From NCBI GenBank assembly GCA_948567375.1, contig OX419757.1:21762001-21826000 (forward strand): 64,000 nucleotides of DNA, read 5' to 3'. The position numbers and the translations under genes are program-made. Every line of letters begins with the position of its first letter. Positions within the stretch are counted from its first letter, which is position 1. The DNA is from Lunularia cruciata. Its lineage: Eukaryota; Streptophyta; Marchantiopsida; Lunulariales; Lunulariaceae. Below the pieces are notes generated by a model. It saw nothing but the letters and a program-made list of their open reading frames with translations, was not told where the DNA came from and made no database searches. Shown here one piece after another: positions 1-10,790 of the stretch.

Positions 1-597
1 ACTCAAGAGAGCTTTGAGCTCATCAACATCATATTTGTCCCTAGCTGCAATAAGCATGTCATCCACATAAAGTAAAAGAATAATGAAGCCAAAGACTTTG
101 TTACTCACCTTTTTATGTATACACAGGGATCAAACACACTCCGTTTAAATCCTTGTGACCTCATGAAATCATTGAACCATTTGTTCCATTGTCTGGGAGC
201 TTGCTTCAATCCATATAAGGATTTAAGCAACCTACAAACCATATCCTCTTGACTTTTTTTCACAAAACCCATAAGCTGTCTCATGAAGACCACCGCATCT
301 AAATTTCCATAGAGGAAAGCAATGACAACACCAATTGATATAAGATAAGACCAAAGTAAGTAACAAGTACACACAATAAGCAAATAGTCTCATATGTAGC
401 AATGGGAGCATAGACCTCATTGTAATCCACATCTTTTTCTTGTGTGACCCCCTTGGCCACCAACCTGGCCTTTTGATCTTCTTTTCTCTATTAGTGGGGC
501 TATCTTTCAATTTGTAAACCCACTTATTGTCCACCAGTTGTTGATGTTTTGGAAGATTCACTAACTCCCAAGTCTTGTTGTCAACCAATGATTGCAT
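1..597 (-). pseudogene. copia reverse transcriptase, partial and frameshifted
   Basis: The minus-strand frames give the copia RT_2 signature: an N-terminal block with NKTWELVNLPK and NKWVYKLK (about 597-480), a frameshift, then VCRLLKSLYGLKQAPRQWNK (about 240-180) and the catalytic LLLYVDDML (about 80-50). The two catalytic Asp of YVDD are kept although the reading frame is broken at least twice. The enzyme would copy element RNA into DNA in cytoplasmic particles. The gene runs off the left edge, so RNase H is not seen. Confidence 0.88.
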
Positions 598-747
598 CTC
601 TCTCTACATTGCAGAATTCCACTCAAGCTTGTCCATCAAAGCTAGAGCCTCATTGTATGAAGACGGTTCCACTTCTTCCAAGATTAAAGCCATACCATCA
701 TCATCATCAAGAGAGATATCCTCATCTCCTAATTGTGTTGAATCAGC

Positions 748-1993
748 CTATTTGCCAAAACATTTAGGAGCACCAATGGAACATTGAGACTTCCTCCTTG
801 TTGATGACTCTGCTTGATCTTGTGTTGACAGGTGTTGAGGTTCACCAGTCTCCTCACGCACTTGTAATTCCTCAATTTGGGAAACTTGATCCTCTGTGGA
901 AGCACTTCCTTGTGACTCATAATGAAAACTATCATAATTAATCTCCCCCTCAACAATATTTAGAGTAGATTTTCCCTTTTCAGTATGAGGAGTCAAAGCT
1001 TTCTCCCCCTTGGCCAATGATCTAGAATCATTGAATAAAACATCTCTATTGACAATCAATTTACAAGTGAGGGGATCCCACAACCTGGAACCCTTCACAC
1101 CACTTTGGTAGCCAAGAAAAATGCATTTCTTGGAAGTAAGATGTAGCTTGGATCTACTGTCCTTAGGTATGAGAGGATATGCATTACATCCAAAGACTAC
1201 TAAATGATTGTAATCCGCAGGCCGTTTGTGCCTCATCTCAAACTGTGTCATGTAATGAATTGCACTAGAAGGAGAAAGATTTACTAAGTAAGGTGAGTGT
1301 TGATAACTTCAGCCCAAAACACATATGATAAACCTGATTGGCTCAACATACTCCTCATCCGCTCCAATAATGTTTGATTGAGCCTCCCAATCACACCATT
1401 TTGTTGTGGAGTATATACAATAGTGGGATGGTGAGTTATTCCCTGTTGTTCACAATACACCTCAAATTCTCCATAAGTGTATTCCTTGCCGTTATTTGAT
1501 TGCAGAAATCTCACTTTCTTACCAATCTGAGTCTCAACTTGGCTTTTCACTTCTTGAAAGTGACAAAGACCTCAGACTTCTGATGTAGTAAATGAATCCA
1601 TACAAACCTTGAGTAATCATTGATGAAAGATACGTAGTATTGCTTTCTAGAATGTGATAGAGTAGAGGATGGGCCCCATACATTACTATGTATATAGTCA
1701 AGAATTTCTTTGGAACTATGAGTTCAAATGCCAAAAGCAATTTGATGTTGCTTCCCTAGTACACAATGCTCATAGAATTCTAAACTACTAGACCGTATTG
1801 TAGAAATAATGCCTTTCTTGCAAAGAATAGACATGCTCTTCTCACTAATGTGACCTTGCCTTGAATGCCACAAGTAGTCAATCATATTATGAGGTCTAGT
1901 AGCATGAGCTTCTCCACAAATAGTGTTGCACTCTAGCACATAAAGATTCTTGTGCCTATTACCAAGATGACTTTTCTTTTCGCCATGACTCAA
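748..1993 (-). pseudogene. copia integrase with GAG-pre-integrase zinc domain, catalytically dead
   Basis: From high to low coordinate: an H-C zinc-binding pre-integrase block (LWHSRQGHIS ... CVLGKQHQIAF, 1880-1750), the catalytic core (about 1700-1280), and the C-terminal part with HLVVFGCNAY and KCIFLGYQ (1210-1110). All three positions that normally hold the D,D,E triad are changed: HSNVWGP has Asn for the first Asp, LQSNNGKEY has Asn for the second, and NGVIGRLNQ has Gly for the Glu. The core spans two frames (breaks near 1540-1700 and 1270). The tail 1110-748 is the variable linker towards RT. Confidence 0.88.
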
Positions 1994-2270
1994 AGTACAC
2001 CATCAACTAGTTCACATTGATGACCATTTGTGTCTAACATGCCAAGAGATATCAAGTTCTTCCTCATATCAAAGATATGTTTGACATTAGTCAATGTGCA
2101 CACAAGACCATCAAACATTTGAATCTTAATAGATCCAATGCCTACAATTTGACAAGGGTGATCATTCCCCATCAAAACTAAACCATTTGATATCAAGTAA
2201 GAACTAAAGAACTCTCTTTTGTAACACATACGGTATGAACAAGCACAATCTAGAATCCATTCATCTCCTT
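1990..2270 (-). pseudogene. copia aspartic protease
   Basis: The minus frame reads WILDCACSYRMC followed by a beta-rich stretch with VGIGSIKIQMFDGLVCTL and KNLISLGMLD, the usual copia protease layout just upstream of the pre-integrase block. The family normally has D-S-G at the active site. Here the Asp is kept but the next residues are Cys-Ala, so activity is doubtful. It lies between the gag knuckle and integrase as expected. Confidence 0.78.
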
Positions 2271-2279
2271 TCCATTGAA

Positions 2280-3182
2280 AAGAAGTGTAGAGTGCATACT
2301 ATTGGCATCATAGAGCATAGTCCTCATCAAGCAAGTCATCCTCTTCTTCTTGCTTGTTATCTTTTGCCACATTTGCTGAAGAAGGCATGACTGCTTTGCC
2401 ACTACAATCTCTCTTGAGGTGGCCATCTTTGCCATACTTCCAACAGAGCACGGTCTTATGGTCTTGGGATCTCTGCCTAGACCAAGATCTAGTTTAAGAT
2501 CTTTGCTCCTCAGCATCTGTCCACATCTAAGCCCTTCCATGATTGACATTCAACACTATTCCTGAAGGAGTTGAGGGTTGAGAAGGCAGTAGCATCATCT
2601 TTTGTTGAAGATCATCTGTTAATAGAGCACTCACCACCTCATTGTAGGTGATGGTTTTCCTATCATGATGTAATAATACTCGTGACAAGGATTGGTAGGA
2701 TGTAGGGAGAGAACTCAACAAGTGGAGGGCCTTTCTCTCATCACTCAGGTCCTCTTCAAGATTCTGCAACTCCACAACAAGATCATTGAAGGCATAATAT
2801 GAACTTGTATTTTGGTCCCATTGTCCTTCATCTTGAAGCTCATCAGCTTCAGGGATGTGTAGAGACAATTTGACAACTCTTTTTGATGATACTTCTGTTG
2901 TAGCTCATTAAACAGAGTAATGCAGTCCTTGTACTCACTCAATTGATTTATGACATGTGGCTGCAGATGTAAAACCACTATGTGCACATCTATCTCTTGC
3001 ATGTCATTCCAATCATCCTTTGACACCAAATTGATCTTGGGTCTTAGCAATTTCCCAAAACTGTTGGCCTTGAGCATACCTTTCACCTGACGCTCCCACG
3101 TGAGATAATCAGAGCGTCCATTGTATTTGGCAATGTCAAATTTGGCTCCTCCAGTCTTCATGACAGCCATCTCCAAACTCAC
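2280..3182 (-). pseudogene. copia gag with damaged zinc knuckle
   Basis: It starts at Met 3182 (MSLEMAVMKTGGAKFDIAKY). KYNGRSDYLTWERQVKGML matches the N-terminal copia gag block, and the middle block continues in a second frame (LHLLSSLPTSYQSL, about 2750-2690). Near 2450-2410 a third frame gives CWKYGKDGHLKRDC, a CX2CX4HX4C zinc knuckle whose second Cys is now Tyr. Gag would build the particle shell and bind RNA. At least two frameshifts break it. Confidence 0.82.
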
Positions 3183-5177
3183 ACCTCAAAGCTTGTTCTC
3201 AAACATGATGCAATCTAGTACCTGACAGGGTCTTTCCTAAATTCGTGAAAGTAGCAATGAAGAGACTTGCTCAAGAAGGGACTCCCTTCTATGAGTAGTT
3301 TTTGAAAGTAAAGCTCAACTTATCTTGGAGTCAACATGCTTTTAAAACTCAATTGAAACTAGCAGAACCAAAATGGCTTGATATGGTAATTGGGCAATTG
3401 ATGAACCAGCTCAGCTCTTGTACTCTTTACTACATGAACTATGGCTATCCCCATTCTCAATAGCAGCAGCAAAAATGCAATTATTACAGTTTTGGGACTC
3501 CTTCCTATGCCATCTATTTCAGATCAACCAGGTCAACACTCCCAATCCCATGTAAAGCTCCAAAAAAAAACAGAAAAAATTTCATTGTCGAGCACAGGAT
3601 ATGTACTTAGGGTCTTAGCAAAGGCAGCAAAATCAACAGCATCAGTTGCAGCAACAACAACATCAGCAGCCAGAGTCTGTGTGGCAAGGCCACAAGAATA
3701 GTATATCAACAAGCTATCACCTTCCAAGACAATGGCTACATGCTCCCAATGGGTCATTCAAATAATTTTACAGCAAGAGAGTCCAGCAAACATTGTGTCC
3801 ATCACAGATTTTGCTTCAAGCGACCAACAAGCTCATCTTTGTTTCCTTTCACAGGTTTTCCTTTGTTTTCTCCTTCAAAACTTGAACTTTGTCAAAGAAT
3901 CCTCAAAATCTCTTGATAATTGTCTTCCTGTCTGCCAATTCTCAGAAGCTTCTTTGATCATTCTCTGTCCTTCCAAAAATCCTCTCTAGAGTACACTCCT
4001 ATCAAAACTCTCTTTTGAAACCTTCAATATCTCACTGTAAAATTTGCAACCCTCTCTGTCCTGCAGCCTTTGAAATCTCACTGTTTCTGGTAAAGCTCTC
4101 CTTTGAAAGTTCCCTTGCAAAAGCTCTTCCTTATTCTCCTTTGATATGGCACTTTTCTCTTCTGTCCATGAAACCCCTCTCCTTCAATATTTCCTGTTAA
4201 TTCTCTCTTCTCTTGTCAAAACCCCATTCTTTGGGATTCCAGCTGTTCATCAAAGCCCTCAATGCTTCTTGTTTTTCCTTCTATCTTTCCCTACATGTCC
4301 AACCCTACTTTCTCTCAAGTGTACTGTCCAGCAAAAATTTTCCAAGCCCTCTCTTCTTCAAAACCCTCGAGATCTCTCTGTTCTGACCAGAACTTCTCCT
4401 TCAAGAGTTCTTCCTGTCCGGACCCTAATCTCCTCCAAGATCTTTCTCCTGTCAACTCTCTAATATCCTTCCTTTGATAGTTCTTTGTGCTTCCAATCCA
4501 TTCAAGATTTCCCTGACCTGGCTAACCTTTTTGAGACTTCTCTATTCTATGCCTCTCGACCATCTCTCTTGAATTTGAAAATTTCCTTTCTTCATGTCCA
4601 GTCCTCTTTATTGAATCCTCAAAACCTCTTGATAATTCTCTATTGAATTCCTTTCAGTACCTCCCAACCTTCTCCTTCAATTCTTGCTCTGTCTCTTTCC
4701 AGTCACACAAACCTCTCCTCCTGCCAAAAACCCTCTTTGAGATTTTCTGTCCAGCAATTCCTTGCTAATTCCTCTCTTCTCTCCTCTGCCCAAAATCCCT
4801 TTGAAAAACCCTTCCTCATCTGACATTCTTCAAGAATTCACTCCTGCCAAGACACCTTTGAGATCTCTTTCTCCTGTCCAGACTTTAGTCTTCCCAAAAA
4901 TCCTTTGTGGTTTCCCCCTTGCAAAACTCTCAAAGCCTTCCCTGTCCAAATTTTGACAAGAAATTATGCTGTAGCAGTCATCAGCCACTCTAAATTCCAA
5001 TGCTTTCGCAATTCTCAAACCTGCAACAATTTCAATTCTTGGTTCCCAATGGCACAACCTAATCTTCTCTTCCTGATAGTTCTACACAAAGATTCAAAAC
5101 ATTTATTCATTGTGCTTTGCAACCTCCTGAACAAAATTTAGCCTTCAAGCAACTATAGCACATTGTCAACCAAATTC
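3183..5177 (-). other. long copia 5' leader, polypurine-biased on the minus strand
   Basis: About 2 kb lies between the PBS (5178) and gag start (3182). The plus strand is C/T-rich with many loosely repeated phrases (tctcctgtcc, aaaaccctc, cctttgaaa), so the element sense strand is purine-rich. Short plus-strand reading frames here (for example 4146-4463) are products of this low-complexity composition and show no known domain. I see no second element inside, although an unrecognised insertion could account for the length. Confidence 0.6.
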
Positions 5178-5189
5178 ACTCTGATACCA
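5178..5189 (-). promoter_or_regulatory. primer-binding site (initiator Met tRNA)
   Basis: The plus strand reads actctgatacca, so the element strand carries TGGTATCAGAGT right after the LTR. This is the standard plant copia PBS matching the 3' end of initiator Met tRNA. Confidence 0.9.
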
Positions 5190-5191
5190 AT

Positions 5192-5427
5192 TGATGATCC
5201 AGTTTGATAATACACAGATAAAGCATTCACCATGATCTCACAAGAAGATACATGGTTCACCTCATTGAGGCTACATCCACAGGAACATACCAGATCACAT
5301 TTTTGATTATCCAAGTAATGTGACAACTAGAGCTCCTACTGGCCTGCACATATAGTAGTCCAGCCTTAGACTTACTGACACAATTAGGCTAACATCGGTT
5401 ACTCCAGACATGAGTTAATTTCTAACA
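5192..5427 (-). repeat. 5' LTR of the left copia element
   Basis: A 236 bp block bounded by TG...CA. On the element strand it begins TGTTAGAAATTAAC and ends CATCAAT two bases before the PBS, as copia LTRs do. The partner LTR is outside the window, so the outer edge rests on the TG/CA rule and the PBS position. Confidence 0.8.
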
Positions 5428-5459
5428 TAATCTTATATACAACTAATATCACTAATATT

Positions 5460-5620
5460 AAACTTTCTAGCAATCTAGTATTTCATGCCAAGACCAAACA
5501 TATTGAGGTTCATTGTCAATTTATTATGGAGAAAGTATTGGTAGAAGAAATAGATTTGTAGTATATTTCTATAGATGAGCAAGTTGTTTTGGATATATTA
5601 GTCATCTCTATCATATTAGT
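5460..5620 (+). pseudogene. plus-strand copia RNase H C-terminal scrap
   Basis: The plus frame reads FHAKTKHIEVHCQFIMEKVL and then, after a stop, YISIDEQV. This is the conserved end of copia RNase H (FH-x-TKHI-x-V-x-FI-x-x-V). It is opposite in orientation to both neighbouring copia elements and only about 150 bp long, so it is a leftover of a separate insertion. Confidence 0.72.
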
Positions 5621-5799
5621 CTCATCAAATGGTACATCTCTAGTCACAACAAGCAAGCATATTACCAAATCCACAATCTAAATCATTTGTATCCTTCTCA
5701 TATCTTAATAAATAGATCTTCTAGATTTGGTATCTAATTTCATCTTTTTCTCTTATCAAATTTCAACATGAGTTGTACATCAAAACACTCTAAGTGAAG

Positions 5800-6509
5800 C
5801 ATAATCTATAGGCCAACCTCTCAATTATTCCATTGGTGTCCTAAACTCAAGAGCAGCAGAGGAAAAAATTTTACCAAATAAAAAGTATTGTTTATAGCTT
5901 TAGTCAAAAGCTCTTCGCCCGTCTGGACTTGGTTAACGTACTCCAAGCTCCCACCAAGACTGTATGATTTATCCACTCAGCACATCATTTTGATGAAGTG
6001 CCTAGTATGGTGAAGTGATGGATTATCCCTTTGCTTTTGCAAAACCAATCAAAATCTCCAAATTTGTATTCTCCACCATTTTCAAATCTTAATTACTTCA
6101 CTTTCCTCTTGATATGTTTCTACAATATCATCATCCATTGTTTAAAGATGGAGAAGTTATTTAATTTTTGCTTCATGGTGTAGACCATACTCTCTTATAG
6201 TAGTCCTCTACCAAAGATATGAAACAAAGTGCTCCAGATTTTGGAGCTATGAGTGCAGGTCCTGTACATCAAAATGCGTAGTCTAGAATTATCTCTCTTA
6301 CTTTTCTGTTACAAAATGCTTGTGAAATTTAACTTACAACTCTTTATGTACTTCAATAATTGTCTCTTGGATAGTTTGCTCAAACCATGTTCAGTAATTA
6401 GGCTGTAACCATGACCCAAAATTAGGTACCAAAAGTGCATGTGGTCTTTGGGATCTTCTTCTTCAAAAGTTACTATGGCCACTCCACCTATATTGGTATT
6501 TCCATCCAA
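5800..6509 (-). pseudogene. copia integrase remnant (copy 2)
   Basis: The minus frames show a pre-integrase block FWYLILGHGYSLITEHGLSK with KSCKL, then FENGGEYKFGDF of the catalytic core, where the usual second Asp is Glu (ENGGEY). Stops and frameshifts interrupt it. Matching sequence occurs in copy 3 near 18300-18900. Confidence 0.7.
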
Positions 6510-6636
6510 CTTGTATATGTTTCCTACATTTCAATCTTCATCACCATCAATGCTCCTTTAGATATCTTTAACATTCCATTGTTTGTTCCACACCTCCAAC
6601 CATTTGAGTCTAGTACACCTAACAATAGAAACTTCT

Positions 6637-7060
6637 TCACAACTCAAGAACATGCTGCAAATTGGCAAAGGTCCTTGAAACACCATCAAACATCTTGATG
6701 TGTATTATACCAATCCACATTGCTTTACAAGGCATATTGGTCTCCATTAATATAGATCCTCTATTACATGCTTTGTACATGTGAAACTCATCCTTCTTTG
6801 GACAATGTAGTAAGAGCAACCTGATTTGAGCATCTTAGTCTCTCCAAATTGATCAAATGTGAGATATAGAATGTCCTCCATAGATCTAGATGATTTTGCT
6901 ACACTTGCTTGACCTGAAAATTGACATTTATCTCCACTAGGTTCAGGCCATTGACCCATACAATCTTTCTTGAAATGTCCCACCTTCTTGCAGATCCAAC
7001 ATTTGGCTTTGGTGCATTTGAGTCTAGATTTTGATCTATATTTATCTTTGATCTACTCTC
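6637..7060 (-). pseudogene. copia gag zinc knuckle and protease remnant (copy 2)
   Basis: Near 7010-6953 the minus frame reads CWICKKVGHFKKDC, an intact CX2CX4HX4C nucleic-acid-binding knuckle. Downstream are SGCSYYI (protease active-site region, 6840-6820) and IGIIHIKMFDGVSRTFANLQ (protease C-terminal part). The equivalent copy 3 knuckle has lost its cysteines, so this copy better preserves the ancestral state. Confidence 0.75.
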
Positions 7061-7711
7061 TGTCTACTGTACTACCTCTAATAAACAAAGCCTCAAGGAT
7101 TTTTATCCTCTTTGTTGGATCTTTTACACATCCCATTTGATAATTCGGTGGAAGTAACCTTATCAAAATCTATATCATCTTTCCCCTATAAGAGTGTTGT
7201 GACCAGAGGGTAGTGAGGTCAAAAAAATAATGCCTCATCCTCTTTATATAGAGTAAGCTCTATACCAATCAGATCACAATAATTTTTTTGAATATATTGA
7301 GGTACTTCATGATGCTCTAGCACTCCTTCATCTATAATACATAGAGCTTTGGTCTCAATCATAATCAATTGGTCAAGGACTTTTCATATATAAATTCTCC
7401 AATTTTAACAACATCTTTGGTACCAAGTCCTCTTACACTTCATCATATAACACTCCATCAGCATGATTTAATCGAATCATACTATTAGCCCTCAGATTAG
7501 CCTATCTGCATCCTCCCAGTCTTTGTCACTACTCTTGTCCTCCTGGCATTCTATGGTTTTGTTGTTGTAACAAGAAAATCCCTCATCTTCACGTGACACA
7601 ACCCGAAGTTGTTCTCATGTCAAATTCCTCCGTTGCAAATTCTTCATTTGATATTGACATTCTTTGAGTCTTGCACATCTTTTGATAAACTTTGCTCCAA
7701 TCCTAATTTTT

Positions 7712-8076
7712 TGGAAAACTATCCCTAAGGTATCCATGCTCAAGCAAAGAATACACTCATCTAGCAAAAATAACACAAGTTATATGCAGTTTACTTCCTA
7801 TCTTGAAAGCTGAGTCCACTGTCAAACGCTCTCACATATTATTTATTACAATCACTATATAATTCATGATCGGCTTTCCTCAATCTAGTCTTCAAGAATA
7901 CTCTCCACAAAGTGCTGTTGAGCTAGATTTCTTCATGGACCTTTATACCTCTCTTAGTAGACTCAACTACTGCTCAGACCTTAGCTGCCTAAGTAGACTA
8001 CTACTGTTAGATCATAGAAGGTAGTCTCCAGTTGGGTCTAGAAGACTTGCATTCCTACATCAAATAGCAAGACATA
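7712..8076 (-). repeat. 5' LTR of copia copy 2 (approximate)
   Basis: It starts TGGAAAACTATCC on the plus strand, beside a degenerate PBS near 7692-7705, and ends near caagacatac. It aligns with 20023-20345 and partly with 16866-17114. The outer boundary is approximate because similarity to 20346-20820 continues beyond the LTR. Confidence 0.6.
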
Positions 8077-8628
8077 CGTGCTACTCCAGCTGATGCTCTC
8101 CACGCAATTTATACTGATCATCTTCATTTGCAGTTTGCCTTTCCTGTCCGTGCTGTCCACTTTCACGCTAACTAGCGTTATTTGAAACTTATTTAGTCGG
8201 AAGTACGCATATCAGGAGTGCTGAACTAAGAACATCTCAGATGCTTTATTTTCACTTTTGTTTTGTCAATATCGTGAGCAGTTAAAGTCTTTCTTTTTGT
8301 TGTCTAGTTTTCAAGTAATAATGCTTACCCGAGCTATCATGTCACTCATAAGAGACATTGAGTCTAGACATAGACATAAACATAGCAATAGCAGAGCATT
8401 GAGTAGTGTAAAACTTCCCTTGATATGCATTTTTCAGATTGCTGGAGGGCTGCTAGCGCTTGTAGTTAGTTAAAAGTCAACGTTCTGGTGTCAAGTAGGG
8501 TATATACAATACATTATTATATATTGTTAGGGTGTTGGGAGAAGTCCTGAAGTCGGTCATGTTGTCGTAGAAGATTTGGAATTGAAAACCCGTTCTATAC
8601 AATCGAGAGTGTGTGATCGGCAAGTGTG
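8077..8628. repeat. flanking sequence duplicated at 20346-20830
   Basis: There is no coding signal. The sequence matches 20346-20830 (shared phrases include gttatttgaaacttatttag, gtcggaagtacgcat and aagtcaacgtt), showing that the copia copy and its flank were duplicated together. The match fades after about 8510. Confidence 0.75.
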
Positions 8629-9010
8629 TGGTATCTACATGTGAATTCCCAAGTAACATTCACTTTTCCCCGTAAATTCACTTATGATTTTGTTTTGACA
8701 AAAACCAATATTGCTTAATGATCATATCTCTATTAGAAAAACTATCGTCGAGATATCCACACTTAAGCAAAGCAAAGATTACACTCAAACAAGTAGGAGA
8801 AAAAAGCTTTAGAGAGATTGAGAGGGTGTGCTATAGTACACTCCACGCATCTCTCCATTCGACGTACCTGTATTTCCATACCATATCAAACATATATTCT
8901 TACTATCGTACTGGAAGTTATCTTCTATTCTCATAAAAAATTACGAGTAATTATCCTCTATCCTCGGAGGAATACACACAATCATATAGGTCCCTGCATT
9001 TATATCCTCG
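8629..9010. repeat. repeat shared with 63531-63980 upstream of the PPO gene
   Basis: It aligns with 63531-63980 with small indels (cacttttccccgtaaattca, gatcatatctct, tatagtacactccac and tcggaggaata are shared). Within it, accaatattgct followed by aactatcg...atatccac resembles the PBS/LTR junction of the nearby copia copies (7700 and 20018), so it may be a diverged copia LTR plus leader. The alternative is a duplicated piece of PPO upstream DNA. Confidence 0.65.
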
Positions 9011-9461
9011 AGGTGTACTTAGACGGCAGTTTAAAGTAACAACAGATACTAAAGTGGGTGAAACTACGAGCGAGGATCAAGTGTGAGGCAACTCGCTGAA
9101 TCTAAAAGAATTGTGCGATTGATTCTTGTTTAGGTTTTTCAGTTCTTGCTCCGTTCCTTCACGGAGTATTCTCATCAACTCTCAGCCTCCAGACCGGAAC
9201 TCTCATTTACCAGGTCTTGCATGCTATCGGAGTTTGAATTACACGTATTCCAATTCATATATGTGATAGATGTGTTTCATGTCGGATAGGACTCTATTAA
9301 GGTTTACCGAAAGAATCAGCTAACAAAAATGTGTTGAGCACCGATTTTCTTACTTCTCCTTTCCTTTCCGATGACCAGAAACTTTCACGGATTTTTTATG
9401 GAAGCACTGCACATATTATACCATTCATGATCATATACTATTATACTATCATATATATCGA
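9011..9461. other. unassigned spacer
   Basis: I see no gene, repeat partner or RNA signature. It ends in an AT-rich stretch next to the left border of the Penelope-like element and contains gaagcactgca (9401-9411), which recurs just outside the right border. Confidence 0.5.
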
Positions 9462-10790
9462 TGTATTTTATATATCAAATAGCACTCTTTGGGATTTTTA
9501 TGCCATGTGGATTTTGTGACTTTGATGTCATCGAAGACAGTCCATCACTTATAGGCACGTAGCCCACCTGGTCCTTCACTTAACACGAGCCTGCACCTGC
9601 CTTGGTGGTTTGCCCTATCCAAGTTCTCTAATTTCTTTTCAGTATTCTTACTTGCTTCTCTGTTAGCCAGGGTTTCTCCTGTTCGGGTTCGTAGGGTTGG
9701 GTTTGCTAGGGTTTCTCCCACTCTCCTTTCTTGTGAAGCATCGCAGTTATTTTGGCTCCCTGCTTGTCCCTTCTTGTGCAGCGCTGAGTTTTCTTGCAAG
9801 TACGTTTATTTTGCAGGTCCCTTCCCGTGCAGATTGAGTTTTCTTACAAGAAGGTTTATTTCGCTCATGCTTATTGTATCTACTTACTTCTGTTATTTTG
9901 CTGTCCCTTCCCGTGCAGCACTTAGTTTTCTTACGAGGAGATTTATTTTGCTGATACTTATCTTATCTCACTACTTCTGAGCAACACTGTAGTGGAGCAA
10001 CCACCTTGGCACTCATGAGTTTTCAAGCAGAAACTCGGTATGAGGGGTACTGACTCTAGCTCAGCTACTTTGGCACTGCGTGAGGCACTGATGGAGTAGC
10101 ATGTGTTTTCATAGAGATGTATTATGGCAGTCTTCTGCTTCCCTCAGCTGTTTGGCTTCTCTGGACTCAGGCATCTACAACGCTTGCTGTGAAATATCAA
10201 TATCCAAGTCCTTGGATGCTTTGCTCATCTTCCCTTGTTCTCTGAGCAATTTATACTTCCATGGCTCTGTCTCATCCACCTTCCACGATTTTTGTTTCCT
10301 GACTCAGCTCTTCCGTGACCCACGATATTTACAGACTATTACTTGTCTCTTGCCACTAGTTTATCTACATCCTTTTCAGCTGGCAGTTTCTTCCTGATGT
10401 ATTTATTTATCTACTTATGTGGGAGGACTGTATCTTCTTCTTTGCAGGCTGCATCTCAAAGATGCGTGTTGCTATCTTATGCTATCTTATGGACAGTTAT
10501 TTTTCCTTTCATTTGATGATGTTTCTCCTATGTATATGCTGGTGTTTCAATATGTTTGTTTTGATTATGTCATTGCTGCAGGTTACCTTTGATGCATTTT
10601 AACTAAGGGATTTCATACTACTCTCACCTTGCATGTAGCTTACCTTCCATGCATTCTACCCTCACGATTTAATACTCATTGCGTTGCGTATAATGTACAT
10701 ATTGTTTATCAATCATTTACACTTCATGAGTTTTGGATAACCCGTTCCCATAATGGCTTCTGTTCTCATATACCTATATATATATCCTAT
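9462..10790 (+). repeat. left pseudo-LTR of the Penelope-like element
   Basis: It aligns over its full length with 15234-16810, starting at tgtattttatata and ending in tcatgagttttggataaccc followed by AT-rich DNA. It has no TG...CA termini or PBS, unlike true LTRs. It has a single copy of the 82 bp unit that is triplicated in the right repeat. Confidence 0.82.

Larger units (their letters stand above)
1..5427 (-). mobile_element. Ty1/copia LTR retrotransposon, 3' part outside window
   Basis: On the minus strand the order is LTR (5427-5192), PBS, leader, gag, protease, integrase, RT, which is the Ty1/copia order (integrase before RT). The left edge cuts it just after the RT catalytic YVDD motif, so RNase H and the 3' LTR are missing. 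Several frameshifts and substituted catalytic residues show that it is a fossil. The domain order and motifs were read directly; the copia assignment follows from family knowledge. Confidence 0.9.
5605..8076 (-). mobile_element. truncated Ty1/copia element, copy 2
   Basis: Minus-strand remnants in copia order: 5' LTR (about 8076-7712), gag knuckle (about 7010-6950), protease (6880-6640), pre-integrase and integrase core (6500-5800), integrase C-terminal (to 5605). RT, RNase H and the 3' LTR are missing. The sequence is closely similar to 18090-20345 throughout. Stops and frameshifts are frequent. Confidence 0.82.

Noticed and set aside
3441-5141. Several plus-strand frames of 60-105 codons in a row
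   Set aside because: They lie in the C/T-rich strand opposite the copia leader, are low complexity and show no domain; composition explains them.
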